NCBI RefSeq assembly: GCF_029581395.1
Contig: NZ_CP121115.1
Location: 310,001 to 374,000 of the forward strand
Length of the DNA stretch: 64,000 nt
Reading direction: 5' to 3'
From: Roseinatronobacter sp. S2
GTDB lineage: Bacteria > Pseudomonadota > Alphaproteobacteria > Rhodobacterales > Rhodobacteraceae
This document shows, one piece after another, positions 46,877 through 55,148 of this stretch (position 1 is the stretch's first letter; each line of letters starts with the position of its first letter). The position numbers and the translations under genes are program-made. The notes beneath the pieces are model-generated. The model had not been told where the DNA came from and ran no database searches. It saw only the letters and a program-made list of their open reading frames with translations.

Positions 46877-47529
46877 GGTGCCACCTCGAAGGTGACGGGT
46901 GTAATCAGCCAGCTTGCGGGATTGATCATCGTGAACACGCCGGTCACCGTTACGGTCTGGCCCGGCAGCGCATCACGGTCCAGCCCCGACAGTGCTTCTG
47001 CGGCCATGGCACGGTTTATTCCTGCACCCGCGTTCTGATATTCGATCTGGTTGGTGAAATTGCCGAATTCGATATCGCCTGTAATGTCGCGCAATTCTGT
47101 GCCGTTGATGGCCGGACCGGTCTGCACGCGAATTTGCGGGCCATCGGGCAGGTCATCCACAGCAATTTCGAAGATGCCCGAGCTGCCATCACCGACAACG
47201 CCGGTCAAACGCGCTGTCAGAACCGGAAATGCGCCCGCGACCCTGCCATAATCGGCAATGGCTGCGTCCCTGTCGGCGTCAAGCGCGGCCACAAGATCCG
47301 CCGCGTCAGGTGCCCGTCCGGCAACAAAATCGCGGATGCGGGGGAATTCAGATTGGCCGAACCTGTCTGGATCAAACGCTTGCTGGCGCAGGTCCGTTTC
47401 AGACCCGATCTGCACAACCTTGGTGTCAATTGCGATGGCACCAATAAGAGCTGCGACAACAACCGCAACAATCACCCTGCGGCGCGATTGCTTCGATCCC
47501 GATATGGGTGTGGTGCCAGTCACTGTCAT
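46873..47529 (-). CDS. DUF2291 family membrane-anchored protein
   Basis: A 218-residue protein with one N-terminal hydrophobic segment (about residues 17-37, RRVIVAVVVAALIGAIAIDT) and a periplasmic-looking domain containing TGVVGDGSSGIFEIAVDDLP and EFGNFTNQIEYQNAGAGINR. It matches DUF2291, often found as the first gene of erythritol/polyol ABC operons. There is no lipobox cysteine here, although some relatives are called lipoproteins. Its function is unknown; position suggests an accessory role in uptake. Confidence 0.8.
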   Translation of the reverse strand: MTVTGTTPISGSKQSRRRVIVAVVVAALIGAIAIDTKVVQIGSETDLRQQAFDPDRFGQSEFPRIRDFVAGRAPDAADLVAALDADRDAAIADYGRVAGAFPVLTARLTGVVGDGSSGIFEIAVDDLPDGPQIRVQTGPAINGTELRDITGDIEFGNFTNQIEYQNAGAGINRAMAAEALSGLDRDALPGQTVTVTGVFTMINPASWLITPVTFEVAP

Positions 47530-47884
47530 GGCGATCTTCCCCCCTTACTTTTGTCAGGCATTGTAAACGCCTGTCATACACCCGCCCCGGTCGCATGGGC
47601 CGATACTGATGTTTCCCAATCAATCAATGCATCTAAGCGTCGATTCTTTCCCTGCACGCTGACCAAGAAACTCCTCAATTTCATCTGTCAGTCACCGCGC
47701 TGTTTCAACTACAGTAGATGAAAAAAAATACGTTGTCTGTAAAAAAATACAGACAGGCGGCATTTTTGTGCTAACTTGGCAGTCACAGGCGCCCTGATGC
47801 GCCATAATCTATGGGATAGGTCGGGTGACCGCGCCGCAAAATCCGTTTTGCAGCGCGCATCCGGCAAAAGGAGGAAAACCAGCC
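47530..47884. promoter_or_regulatory. Divergent erythritol promoter region
   Basis: A 355-base interval between the leftward ABC importer operon and rightward eryA. Apart from the palindrome at 47734-47755 and the leader frame at its right edge, no gene is supported. It carries poly-A/T tracts at 47721-47729 and 47741-47747, typical of a regulated promoter. Confidence 0.6.
47734..47755. promoter_or_regulatory. 22-bp operator palindrome, probable EryD/EryR site
   Basis: A perfect inverted repeat, TGTCTGTA-N6-TACAGACA, with an all-A centre, midway between the divergent importer and eryABCD operons. Its size and symmetry fit a SorC- or DeoR-type repressor site. EryD, encoded as the fourth gene of eryABCD, is the best candidate binder, since it represses this operon in Brucella. 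The assignment is inferred. Confidence 0.65.
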
Positions 47885-47938
47885 ATGACCAGCGGTGCCT
47901 GCCGAACCGGAAAAGGATCCGGTGCGCATGTCTTGTGA
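47885..47938 (+). CDS. Candidate 17-residue leader peptide overlapping eryA start
   Basis: ATG at 47885 has a near-consensus AAGGAGG 10 bases upstream, better than the site before eryA. The frame reads MTSGACRTGKGSGAHVL and stops at 47936-47938, overlapping the eryA ATG (47928) by 11 bases in another frame. This layout allows translational coupling. It could also reflect a one-base error that would give eryA a longer N-terminus. Confidence 0.45.
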   Translation: MTSGACRTGKGSGAHVL

Positions 47939-49496
47939 TCTTATCATCGGGGTCGATGCGGGAACGTCTGTCATAAAGGCAGTCGCCTTTGACCTGTCGG
48001 GCCATCAACTGGCCACAAGCGCTGTGCGCAACACTTACCTACAGGGCGCAGACGGGTCCGCCACACAGCGACTGTCCCAGACATGGGCCGATTGCGCCGC
48101 AGCAATTCGCGGCTTGTCGGGCAAGATAGACGGTCTTGCAGCGCGCGTTGCGGCGGTTGCCCTGACCGGACAAGGGGACGGGACATGGCTTGTCGGGGCA
48201 GGCGACACCCCCGTGGGCGATGCGTGGCTGTGGCTTGACGCGCGGGCCGCGCCGACCGTGGCGAACCTTGTCAGCGGCGGCGGCGAACGGGCCAGATTCG
48301 AGGCCACAGGAACAGGGTTGAACACTTGCCAGCAGGGCAGCCAGATGGCGCATATGAATGCGCATTTTCCAGAACTTCTGGACCGTGCCGAAGTGGCGCT
48401 GCACTGCAAGGACTGGTTGTTTCTGAACCTGACCGGCGTGCGCGCAACGGACCCGTCCGAGGCCAGCTTCACCTTCGGCAATTTCCGCACCCGCCGCTAC
48501 AGCGATGCGGTGATCGATGCGCTGGGTTTGTCGCAGCGCCGCCATCTTCTGCCCGAGATTATCGAGGGCACGACCGACACACGACCGCTGACTGCGGCAG
48601 CAGCAAGCGCGACCGGGTTGCGCGCGGGAACGCCTGTATGTCTGGGATATGTCGATATGGTGATGACCGCCCTTGGTGCGGGCGTGCATACCGGCGACGC
48701 GGGTGCTGCATGTTCAACCATAGGATCGACAGGTGTGCATATGCGCGCGGTCACATCGGACAATGTGCATCTGAATGCCGAAGGGACCGGATATGTTATC
48801 TGCCTGCCGGTTCCCGATCTGGTGACGCAGGTTCAGACAAACATGGCAGCAACACTGAATGTCGACTGGGCATTGGCACTGGCCGCAGAGTTGATGGCCG
48901 AAAGTGGCACAACCCCGACCCATGCCGATCTGGTGGGCCGGATTGATGCGTGGATGTCGCGCTCGCAACCGGGGGCATTGATCTATCATCCCTATATTTC
49001 CGATGCTGGCGAACGCGGCCCGTTCGTCAATGCCAATGCAAGCGCAAGCCTGATCGGCCTGAACGCCGCCCACCGTTTTCCCGACGTGATCCGTGCCGTG
49101 GTCGAAGGGTTGGGGATGGCGGCGCGTGATTGCTACACCGCGATGGGGACAATGCCGAATGAGCTGCGCCTGACGGGTGGGGCCGCCAGATCAGCCGCCC
49201 TGCGCCGTGTGTTGTCCGCCGCGCTGAACACACCCGTGCGCATATCGGCACGCGAAGAAGCGGGTGCAGCCGGATGCGCGATGATGGCTGCGGTTGCGAT
49301 CGGTGCCTATGAAGACATGGACGCCTGCATTGCCGAATGGACAACCCCCCATCTGGAAACCCCCGAAGGCCCGGATGCAGAACTGGTTCCGGTCTATGAC
49401 ACTCTTTTCAAGTCCTATCGCGCGGCGCGCGGCGCGCTAACGCCGGTCTGGGACACCCTGACCACGGCGCGCATTGCCAAAGGAGCAAAAAAATGA
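47928..49496 (+). CDS. eryA: Erythritol kinase (FGGY carbohydrate kinase)
   Basis: A 522-residue FGGY-family kinase that phosphorylates erythritol with ATP in the cytoplasm, the first step of the pathway. The phosphate-1 motif is IIGVDAGTSVIKAVAF near the N-terminus. Actin-like ATPase signatures follow (ALTGQGDGTWLVG, STIGSTGVHMRAV and LRLTGGAARSAALRRVLSAA). Length and N-terminus match Brucella EryA. The ATG at 47928 is chosen over the in-frame GTG at 47895 because AAAAGGA precedes it and MSCDLIIGVDAGTS fits relatives. Four-base overlap with eryB. Confidence 0.9.
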   Translation: MSCDLIIGVDAGTSVIKAVAFDLSGHQLATSAVRNTYLQGADGSATQRLSQTWADCAAAIRGLSGKIDGLAARVAAVALTGQGDGTWLVGAGDTPVGDAWLWLDARAAPTVANLVSGGGERARFEATGTGLNTCQQGSQMAHMNAHFPELLDRAEVALHCKDWLFLNLTGVRATDPSEASFTFGNFRTRRYSDAVIDALGLSQRRHLLPEIIEGTTDTRPLTAAAASATGLRAGTPVCLGYVDMVMTALGAGVHTGDAGAACSTIGSTGVHMRAVTSDNVHLNAEGTGYVICLPVPDLVTQVQTNMAATLNVDWALALAAELMAESGTTPTHADLVGRIDAWMSRSQPGALIYHPYISDAGERGPFVNANASASLIGLNAAHRFPDVIRAVVEGLGMAARDCYTAMGTMPNELRLTGGAARSAALRRVLSAALNTPVRISAREEAGAAGCAMMAAVAIGAYEDMDACIAEWTTPHLETPEGPDAELVPVYDTLFKSYRAARGALTPVWDTLTTARIAKGAKK

Positions 49497-51004
49497 CGGG
49501 TATCGCGAAAGTTGATCTATTTGTCATCGGTGGTGGAATTAACGGCGCGGGCATTGCCCGTGACGCCGCAGGCCGCGGTCTAAGCGTTGTTCTGTGCGAA
49601 AAAGACGATCTGGCCGAGGGCACGTCATCGCGTTCAGGCAAGCTGGTGCATGGCGGGTTGCGTTATCTGGAATATTACGAATTCAGGCTGGTCCGCGAAG
49701 CCTTGATCGAGCGCGAAGTGCTGATGCGCAACGCACCCCACATCATCTGGCCCATGCGGTTCGTCCTGCCGCATTCACCACAGGACCGCCCTGCATGGCT
49801 GGTCCGGCTGGGGCTGTTTCTTTATGATAACCTTGGCGGGCGCAAGAAGCTGCCCGGTTCGCGCACCCTTGATCTGCACCGCGATCCCGAAGGCGCACCG
49901 ATCAAGGACAAATACACGCGGGGCTTTGAATATTCCGATTGCTGGGTTGACGATGCGCGACTGGTGATCCTGAACGCGGTGGATGCGGCGGAACATGGCG
50001 CAACGGTCCTGACCCGGTCGCCCTGCACCTCGGCGCGGCGCGAAAACGGCGTCTGGCGCGTGACCACAACCGACACCATGACCGGCGCGGAGCGGGTTTT
50101 TGAAGCCAAGGTTCTGGTGAATGCCGCAGGGCCATGGGTCTCGGATGTTCTGACGCGTGTCGCCGGGTCAAACTCGGCGCGCAATATCCGGCTTGTAAAG
50201 GGCAGTCATATCATCGTGCCTAAATTCTGGAAGGGTGAGAACGCCTACCTTGTTCAGAACCATGACAAGCGTGTGATTTTCATCAACCCCTATGAGCGTG
50301 ACAAGGCCCTGATCGGCACGACAGATATTGCCTATGAGGGCCAGCCAGAGGATGTGACCGCAGACGAGGCCGAAATACAGTATCTGATCGACGCCGTGAA
50401 CCGCTACTTCAAGGAAGAACTGACCCGCGACGACGTGCAGACCAGCTTTTCCGGGGTCCGGCCATTATTCGATGACGGACAGGGCAACCCGTCGGCGGTA
50501 ACGCGCGATTATGTGTTTGATCTGGACGAAGCGGGCGGCGCGCCACTGCTGAACGTGTTTGGTGGCAAGATCACCACATTTCGTGAACTGGCCGAAAGGG
50601 GCATGCACCGGATCGGCAAGTTCTTTCCTGCGATGGGCAAGGACTGGACGCACAGCGCGGTCCTGCCCGGCGGCGATCTTGAACGGGCTGATTATGACCT
50701 GTTCCGCAACCAGATGAAGCTGGATTACCCGTGGATGCCACGGGCGTTGCGCCAGCATTATGGCCGACTGTATGGCACCCGTATTGCACGCATTGTCGGA
50801 ACCGCAACCGGCCTTGACGGGCTTGGGCAGCATTTCGGCGGCACCCTGTATGAAGCAGAAGTGACCTATCTGGTGCAGCATGAATGGGCGCGCACCGCCG
50901 AGGATATCCTTTGGCGCAGAACCAAACACCAGTTGCATCTGACCCCTGAAGAACGGGCCGCGTTCACGCAATGGTTCGATGCAGCGCATGCACAGGCGGC
51001 CTGA
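49493..51004 (+). CDS. eryB: Erythritol phosphate dehydrogenase (GlpD-like flavoprotein)
   Basis: A 503-residue FAD-dependent dehydrogenase of the glycerol-3-phosphate dehydrogenase family. The FAD motif is VIGGGINGAGIARDAAGRGL at about residues 8-27, followed by GTSSRSGKLVHGGLRYLEYY. The C-terminal GlpD-type domain ends with LTPEERAAFTQWFD. In the established route EryB oxidises erythritol phosphate to a 3-tetrulose phosphate and passes electrons to quinone at the membrane. Position between eryA and eryC distinguishes it from ordinary GlpD. Confidence 0.9.
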   Translation: MTGIAKVDLFVIGGGINGAGIARDAAGRGLSVVLCEKDDLAEGTSSRSGKLVHGGLRYLEYYEFRLVREALIEREVLMRNAPHIIWPMRFVLPHSPQDRPAWLVRLGLFLYDNLGGRKKLPGSRTLDLHRDPEGAPIKDKYTRGFEYSDCWVDDARLVILNAVDAAEHGATVLTRSPCTSARRENGVWRVTTTDTMTGAERVFEAKVLVNAAGPWVSDVLTRVAGSNSARNIRLVKGSHIIVPKFWKGENAYLVQNHDKRVIFINPYERDKALIGTTDIAYEGQPEDVTADEAEIQYLIDAVNRYFKEELTRDDVQTSFSGVRPLFDDGQGNPSAVTRDYVFDLDEAGGAPLLNVFGGKITTFRELAERGMHRIGKFFPAMGKDWTHSAVLPGGDLERADYDLFRNQMKLDYPWMPRALRQHYGRLYGTRIARIVGTATGLDGLGQHFGGTLYEAEVTYLVQHEWARTAEDILWRRTKHQLHLTPEERAAFTQWFDAAHAQAA

Positions 51005-51005
51005 C

Positions 51006-51938
51006 ATGGGGCTTACATTATCGCTGAACACCAATCCTTTGGTAAACCGCTTCGCTGAACCCGATGACCTGATCAATACCATCGCACGCGATATCCGCAT
51101 CCGTGACATCCAGTTGACGCATGAATTCATCAACCCCGGCTGGCCCGCCCCTGTCATTGCGCGGTTGGGTCGCGACATGGACCGCGCCCTTGCCCGCACT
51201 GGTGCGCGGGTCACATCCGGCATGACCGGCCCTTATGGGCGGCTGAACCATTTTGGCCATCCCGACAAGGATGTGCGCCGGTATTATGTGGACTGGTTCA
51301 AGAGTTTTGCCGACATTATCGGCGATCTTGGCGGAAATTCGGTCGGCACGCAGTTCGCGATCTTCACCTACCGCGATTACGATGACCCGAACCGGCGCGA
51401 AGACCTGATCCGGGCTGCGATTGATTGCTGGGCCGAAGTGGCCGAGCACGCCAAGACTGCCGGGCTGGATTATATCTTCTGGGAACCAATGAGCATCGGG
51501 CGCGAGTTCGGTGAAACAATCGCTGCGTCCCTTGCACTGCAAGCGCGGCTTACTGCCGCACCGATGGCCGTGCCAATGTGGATGATGGCCGATATTGACC
51601 ACGGCGATATCACATCCAGCAACCCGGATGACACCGACCCATATGCATGGGCGCGGGCCGTGCCGAAACTAAGCCCGATTATCCATATCAAGCAATCGAT
51701 GATGGACAAGTCGGGCCACCGGCCGTTCACTGCTGCATTCAACGCAAAAGGTGCAATCCAGCCTGCCCCGTTGCTAGAGGCATTGACGGCGGGCGGGGCT
51801 GTGGACAATGAAATATGTCTGGAACTGTCCTTCAAGGAACGCGAGCCGGATGACCGTCAGGTCATCGCGCAGATCGCGGAAAGTGTGGCGTTCTGGGCAC
51901 CATATATCGACAGCGGTATCGCAAAGCTGAAGGTATGA
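51006..51938 (+). CDS. eryC: Tetrulose phosphate isomerase EryC (xylose isomerase-like TIM barrel)
   Basis: A 310-residue TIM barrel of the AP-endonuclease-2/xylose isomerase-like superfamily. Likely metal ligands occur in IFWEPMSIGREFG (Glu), MMADIDHGDITSS (Asp/His) and IIHIKQSMMDKSGH (His). In Brucella, EryC isomerises 3-tetrulose 4-phosphate to erythrulose 1-phosphate. The ATG at 51006 is one base after the eryB stop, and the longer frame from 50979 lies inside eryB. Order eryA-B-C-D is conserved. Confidence 0.88.
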   Translation: MGLTLSLNTNPLVNRFAEPDDLINTIARDIRIRDIQLTHEFINPGWPAPVIARLGRDMDRALARTGARVTSGMTGPYGRLNHFGHPDKDVRRYYVDWFKSFADIIGDLGGNSVGTQFAIFTYRDYDDPNRREDLIRAAIDCWAEVAEHAKTAGLDYIFWEPMSIGREFGETIAASLALQARLTAAPMAVPMWMMADIDHGDITSSNPDDTDPYAWARAVPKLSPIIHIKQSMMDKSGHRPFTAAFNAKGAIQPAPLLEALTAGGAVDNEICLELSFKEREPDDRQVIAQIAESVAFWAPYIDSGIAKLKV

Positions 51939-51994
51939 TATGTCGTGACGGGTTTTGCTGACATGTTGCCGGGCGGGTGAATTTTGCCATACTG

Positions 51995-52010
51995 GTGTTT
52001 TCAAAAACAC
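51995..52010. promoter_or_regulatory. Palindrome upstream of eryD
   Basis: A perfect inverted repeat, GTGTTTT-CA-AAAACAC, in the 164-base gap between eryC and eryD. It may be an operator giving eryD a separately controlled promoter, or a hairpin in the transcript. Confidence 0.4.
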
Positions 52011-52102
52011 TTCGGCCCATGATTACAAGCCCTGCCGGAAAGCCGTTATTGTGGCGGGGCGGTCAGGCTGCTTCTGACATCACCAAGGAAAAGGACATAA
52101 GG

Positions 52103-53059
52103 ATGCCAAGAGATCGCAGCGCGGCAGATGCAGATAGCTCCCTCGCGATCCGCGCAGCGTGGCTGCATTACGTTGCCGGATTAAGGCAGGGTGAAGTTGC
52201 CAAGCGGTTGGGTGTCCCGTCGGTCAAGGCGCACAGGCTGATTGCGCGGGCCGTCGCCGAAGGGGCAGTCAAGGTCACTATCGAAGGCGACATGATCGAA
52301 TGTGTCGAACTGGAACAGGCGCTGTGCACCCGTTTCGGGCTGGAAACATGTGAAGTTGCCCCCGATCTGGATGAAGACGGGCTGCCGCTGCGCACGCTTG
52401 GGCAGGCCGGTGCCGTGCGGTTGCGGCAATGGCTGGAAAGCGGGGAGGAACTGACAATCGGTATCGGCCATGGCAGGACGCTTGCGGCCGCAGTGCATAC
52501 AATGCCGCGCTTTGCCACCAACGGGCTGCGCTTTGTGTCGCTGCTGGGCGGGTTGACCCGTAATTTTGCCGCCAACCCGCATGACGTGATGCATCTGCTT
52601 GCCGAAAAGACCGGGGCGCAATCCTATGTTATGCCGGTGCCGTTCTTCGCCAACTCTGCCGAGGACCGAGAGGTATTGCTGGCACAACACGGGGTTGCAG
52701 ATGTGTTCCAGCTTGCCCAGACCGCACCGCTGAAGATCGTAGGTATCGGCACGGTCAAGGTGGATGCGCAGCTTGTCACCTCGGGGATGATCGAACCATC
52801 CGAGATCGAGGAAATATATCAACATGGTGGTGTGGGCGAAATGCTGGGGCATTTTTTCGACGCCGACGGGCAGATCCTTGAAACGCCGCTGACATCGCGC
52901 ACCCTTGCGGTGTCACTTGATCAAGGTCAGGACGACAGGATCATCGCGCTGGCCGGCGGCAAAGAAAAGGTGCAACCCCTTAGGGCGGTGCTGAACAGTG
53001 GCCGCCTTTCTGGGTTAATCACCGATGAACGCACCGCACAGGCGTTGCTGTCCATCTGA
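52103..53059 (+). CDS. eryD: SorC/DeoR-type erythritol operon repressor
   Basis: A 318-residue SorC-family regulator. The N-terminal helix-turn-helix is YVAGLRQGEVAKRLGVPSVK followed by AHRLIARAVAEGAVKVTI, residues about 25-60. The large sugar-binding domain has ELTIGIGHGRTLAAAVHTMP and ALAGGKEKVQPLRAVLNSGR, the C-terminal SorC signature. Brucella EryD represses the ery operon until erythritol is present. The ATG at 52103 is chosen because AAGGAAAAGGA precedes it and the length matches EryD; the frame extends to 51977. Confidence 0.9.
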   Translation: MPRDRSAADADSSLAIRAAWLHYVAGLRQGEVAKRLGVPSVKAHRLIARAVAEGAVKVTIEGDMIECVELEQALCTRFGLETCEVAPDLDEDGLPLRTLGQAGAVRLRQWLESGEELTIGIGHGRTLAAAVHTMPRFATNGLRFVSLLGGLTRNFAANPHDVMHLLAEKTGAQSYVMPVPFFANSAEDREVLLAQHGVADVFQLAQTAPLKIVGIGTVKVDAQLVTSGMIEPSEIEEIYQHGGVGEMLGHFFDADGQILETPLTSRTLAVSLDQGQDDRIIALAGGKEKVQPLRAVLNSGRLSGLITDERTAQALLSI

Positions 53060-53093
53060 GACCAGCCATGCACACCGTCCGCCCGCACGCCTG

Positions 53094-54128
53094 TCAATAG
53101 CTGCGCGCCATATCCGCCAGTGACCGCGCACGGATTGCAGATGCCTGCCCGCTGGTGCCGAAGGCGTTGAATTTCTCAATGCATACGGCAGTCATGCTGT
53201 CCATTGCGGGTTTCAGGTATTTGCGCGGATCAAATTCAGACGGGGTGTCGATCAGCGTCTGGCGAATGGCTGCGGTTGCCGCCAGACGCAGATCGGTATC
53301 AATATTGACCTTGCGCACACCATGGCGGATGCCGCGCTGGATTTCTTCCAGCGGCACACCCCATGCAGGGCCAATATCCCCGCCATATTCATTGATGCGC
53401 AGCCGCAGGCTTTCGGGCACCGATGATGAACCGTGCATGACCAGATGGGTGTTCGGCAGACGTTTGTGAATAGCCTCGATCACGTTCATGGCCAGCACGT
53501 CGCCATCTGGTTGCCGGGTGAATTTATATGCACCGTGGCTGGTTCCCATGGCGACGGCCAGCGCATCGACACCCGTTGCCGCGACGAAACGCTCGGCCTC
53601 GTCCGGGTCGGTCAGAAGCTGGTCATGCGACAGCTTTTCAGTCGCACCATGGCCATCTTCCTGATCCCCCATTCCGGTTTCAAGTGATCCCAGAACCCCA
53701 AGCTCCCCCTCCACGGAGACGCCGCAGGCATGGGCCATCTGGACCACCTGACGGGTGATTGTGGTGTTATAGTCGAAATCAGCGGGCGTGGTGCCGTCGG
53801 CCTTCAGCGATCCGTCCATCATCACAGATGTGAACCCGTGCTGTATTGCCGTGGCACAAGATGCCAGATCGTTCCCGTGGTCCAGATGCATGCACACCGG
53901 AATATGCGGGTATATCTCGACCAGCCCGTCGATCAGCCGTGCCAGAACAGTGTCGTTGGCATAGGCCCGCGCGCCGCGACTGGCCTGCATGATGACCGGC
54001 GCACCGACCACGTCTGCCGCCGCCATGATGGCAAGACCCTGTTCCATGTTCGACATGTTGAAAGCTGGCACCGCATATCCGTTTTCGGCGGCATGATCCA
54101 GAAGCTGGCGCAAGGTGATACGGGGCAT
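53094..54128 (-). CDS. Class II fructose-bisphosphate aldolase, Calvin-cycle subtype
   Basis: A 344-residue zinc aldolase beginning MPRITLRQLLDHAAENGYAV, as in CbbA proteins of the Calvin subtype. Zinc and catalytic residues are in CMHLDHGNDLASC, GVSVEGELGVLG, GTSHGAYKF and HLVMHGSSSVPE. This subtype can also join DHAP and erythrose 4-phosphate to sedoheptulose 1,7-bisphosphate. It is the third gene of the tkt-fbp-fba operon and ends 34 bases from the convergent eryD. Confidence 0.92.
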   Translation of the reverse strand: MPRITLRQLLDHAAENGYAVPAFNMSNMEQGLAIMAAADVVGAPVIMQASRGARAYANDTVLARLIDGLVEIYPHIPVCMHLDHGNDLASCATAIQHGFTSVMMDGSLKADGTTPADFDYNTTITRQVVQMAHACGVSVEGELGVLGSLETGMGDQEDGHGATEKLSHDQLLTDPDEAERFVAATGVDALAVAMGTSHGAYKFTRQPDGDVLAMNVIEAIHKRLPNTHLVMHGSSSVPESLRLRINEYGGDIGPAWGVPLEEIQRGIRHGVRKVNIDTDLRLAATAAIRQTLIDTPSEFDPRKYLKPAMDSMTAVCIEKFNAFGTSGQASAIRARSLADMARSY

Positions 54129-54148
54129 GGTGCCTCCTGACTGAGGGT

Positions 54149-55147
54149 TTACGAAAGGTAGTCTTGCAAAACCGCAACTTCTGACCCCGACCCGAAGATC
54201 AACGGGACGCGATCATGCAGATGCGCAGGGCACAGATCCAGGATGGGGGTCGTGCCATCGGTTGCCGACCCGCCCGCCTGTTCGATCAGAAAGGCGATCG
54301 GAAACGCCTCATAAGCAAGGCGCAGATAGCCGCGTTCATATCCCGGACGTGCATCTGCCGGATACAGAAACAGGCCGCCCCGGCGCAAAACACGGTGCAG
54401 ATCACCCACTGCGGCGGCGATCCAGCGCATGTTGAAATCGCAGCCCCGCGGGCCGTCTACGCCCGCGATCAGGTCTGTGACATAGCTGCGCAACCCCGGC
54501 GACCAGTGGCGCATGTTCGACACATTATAGGCGATGGTGGTTGTTTGTTTCGGCACGCGAAGGGCCGTTGCGTCGATGTGGAAGCGGCCTGTTTCGGGAT
54601 CAAGTGTTGCGATTGTGACGCCTGCGCCGGTGCTGAACCCCAGATCAACGCTGTGCCCGAAAGACAGGTAGAACGCCGCAATGATATCGCGCCCCGGGCG
54701 CAGAAAACTGTCCCCCCTTGGAAAGACGCAAAAGAACGCCCCAAGGGGCGCACCGATGCCAATGCTGCCCGACCCGTCAATCGGGTCCATGGCCACATCG
54801 AAACGGCCATCGGGATCAAGGTCGATGATCTCGGGCGCTTCTTCGGACATCAGTTTTGCCACGGACAGGCTGCGCATAGCGTCTGTCAGGTGCCTGTGCG
54901 CGGCCATATCCAACGCCTTCTGCCGGTCGCCGGACTCGTTGGTGCCGACCACTGCGGACGGATCACCCGGCAACAACCCCGCCCCCAGACGCCCCGCGAT
55001 GGGAACACATGCCGCTGCAATACCGGCGATCAGGGCAGCAAGTGCCTGCTGGTCCGCATTCTGTCCGGCAGCATCGGACAGATAGGCGTCAAGGGACGCA
55101 CCCTGCACCGGGCCGTCAGTATCAAGCGTCAGGCGCGATATCGCCAT
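54149..55147 (-). CDS. Class I fructose-1,6-bisphosphatase family protein, divergent
   Basis: A 332-residue sugar bisphosphatase. The family signatures are LMSEEAPEIIDLDPDG (metal-binding Glu pair) and AMDPIDGSGSIGIGAPLGAF. The latter differs from the usual DPLDGSSNID core. The substrate-binding region DFNMRWIAAAVGDLHRVLRR and FPIAFLIEQAGGSATDG is present. It would hydrolyse fructose or sedoheptulose 1,7-bisphosphate. ATG at 55147 directly follows the transketolase stop; a GTG at 55156 is an alternative start overlapping it. It is co-transcribed with tkt and fba. Confidence 0.85.
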   Translation of the reverse strand: MAISRLTLDTDGPVQGASLDAYLSDAAGQNADQQALAALIAGIAAACVPIAGRLGAGLLPGDPSAVVGTNESGDRQKALDMAAHRHLTDAMRSLSVAKLMSEEAPEIIDLDPDGRFDVAMDPIDGSGSIGIGAPLGAFFCVFPRGDSFLRPGRDIIAAFYLSFGHSVDLGFSTGAGVTIATLDPETGRFHIDATALRVPKQTTTIAYNVSNMRHWSPGLRSYVTDLIAGVDGPRGCDFNMRWIAAAVGDLHRVLRRGGLFLYPADARPGYERGYLRLAYEAFPIAFLIEQAGGSATDGTTPILDLCPAHLHDRVPLIFGSGSEVAVLQDYLS

Positions 55148-55148
55148 G

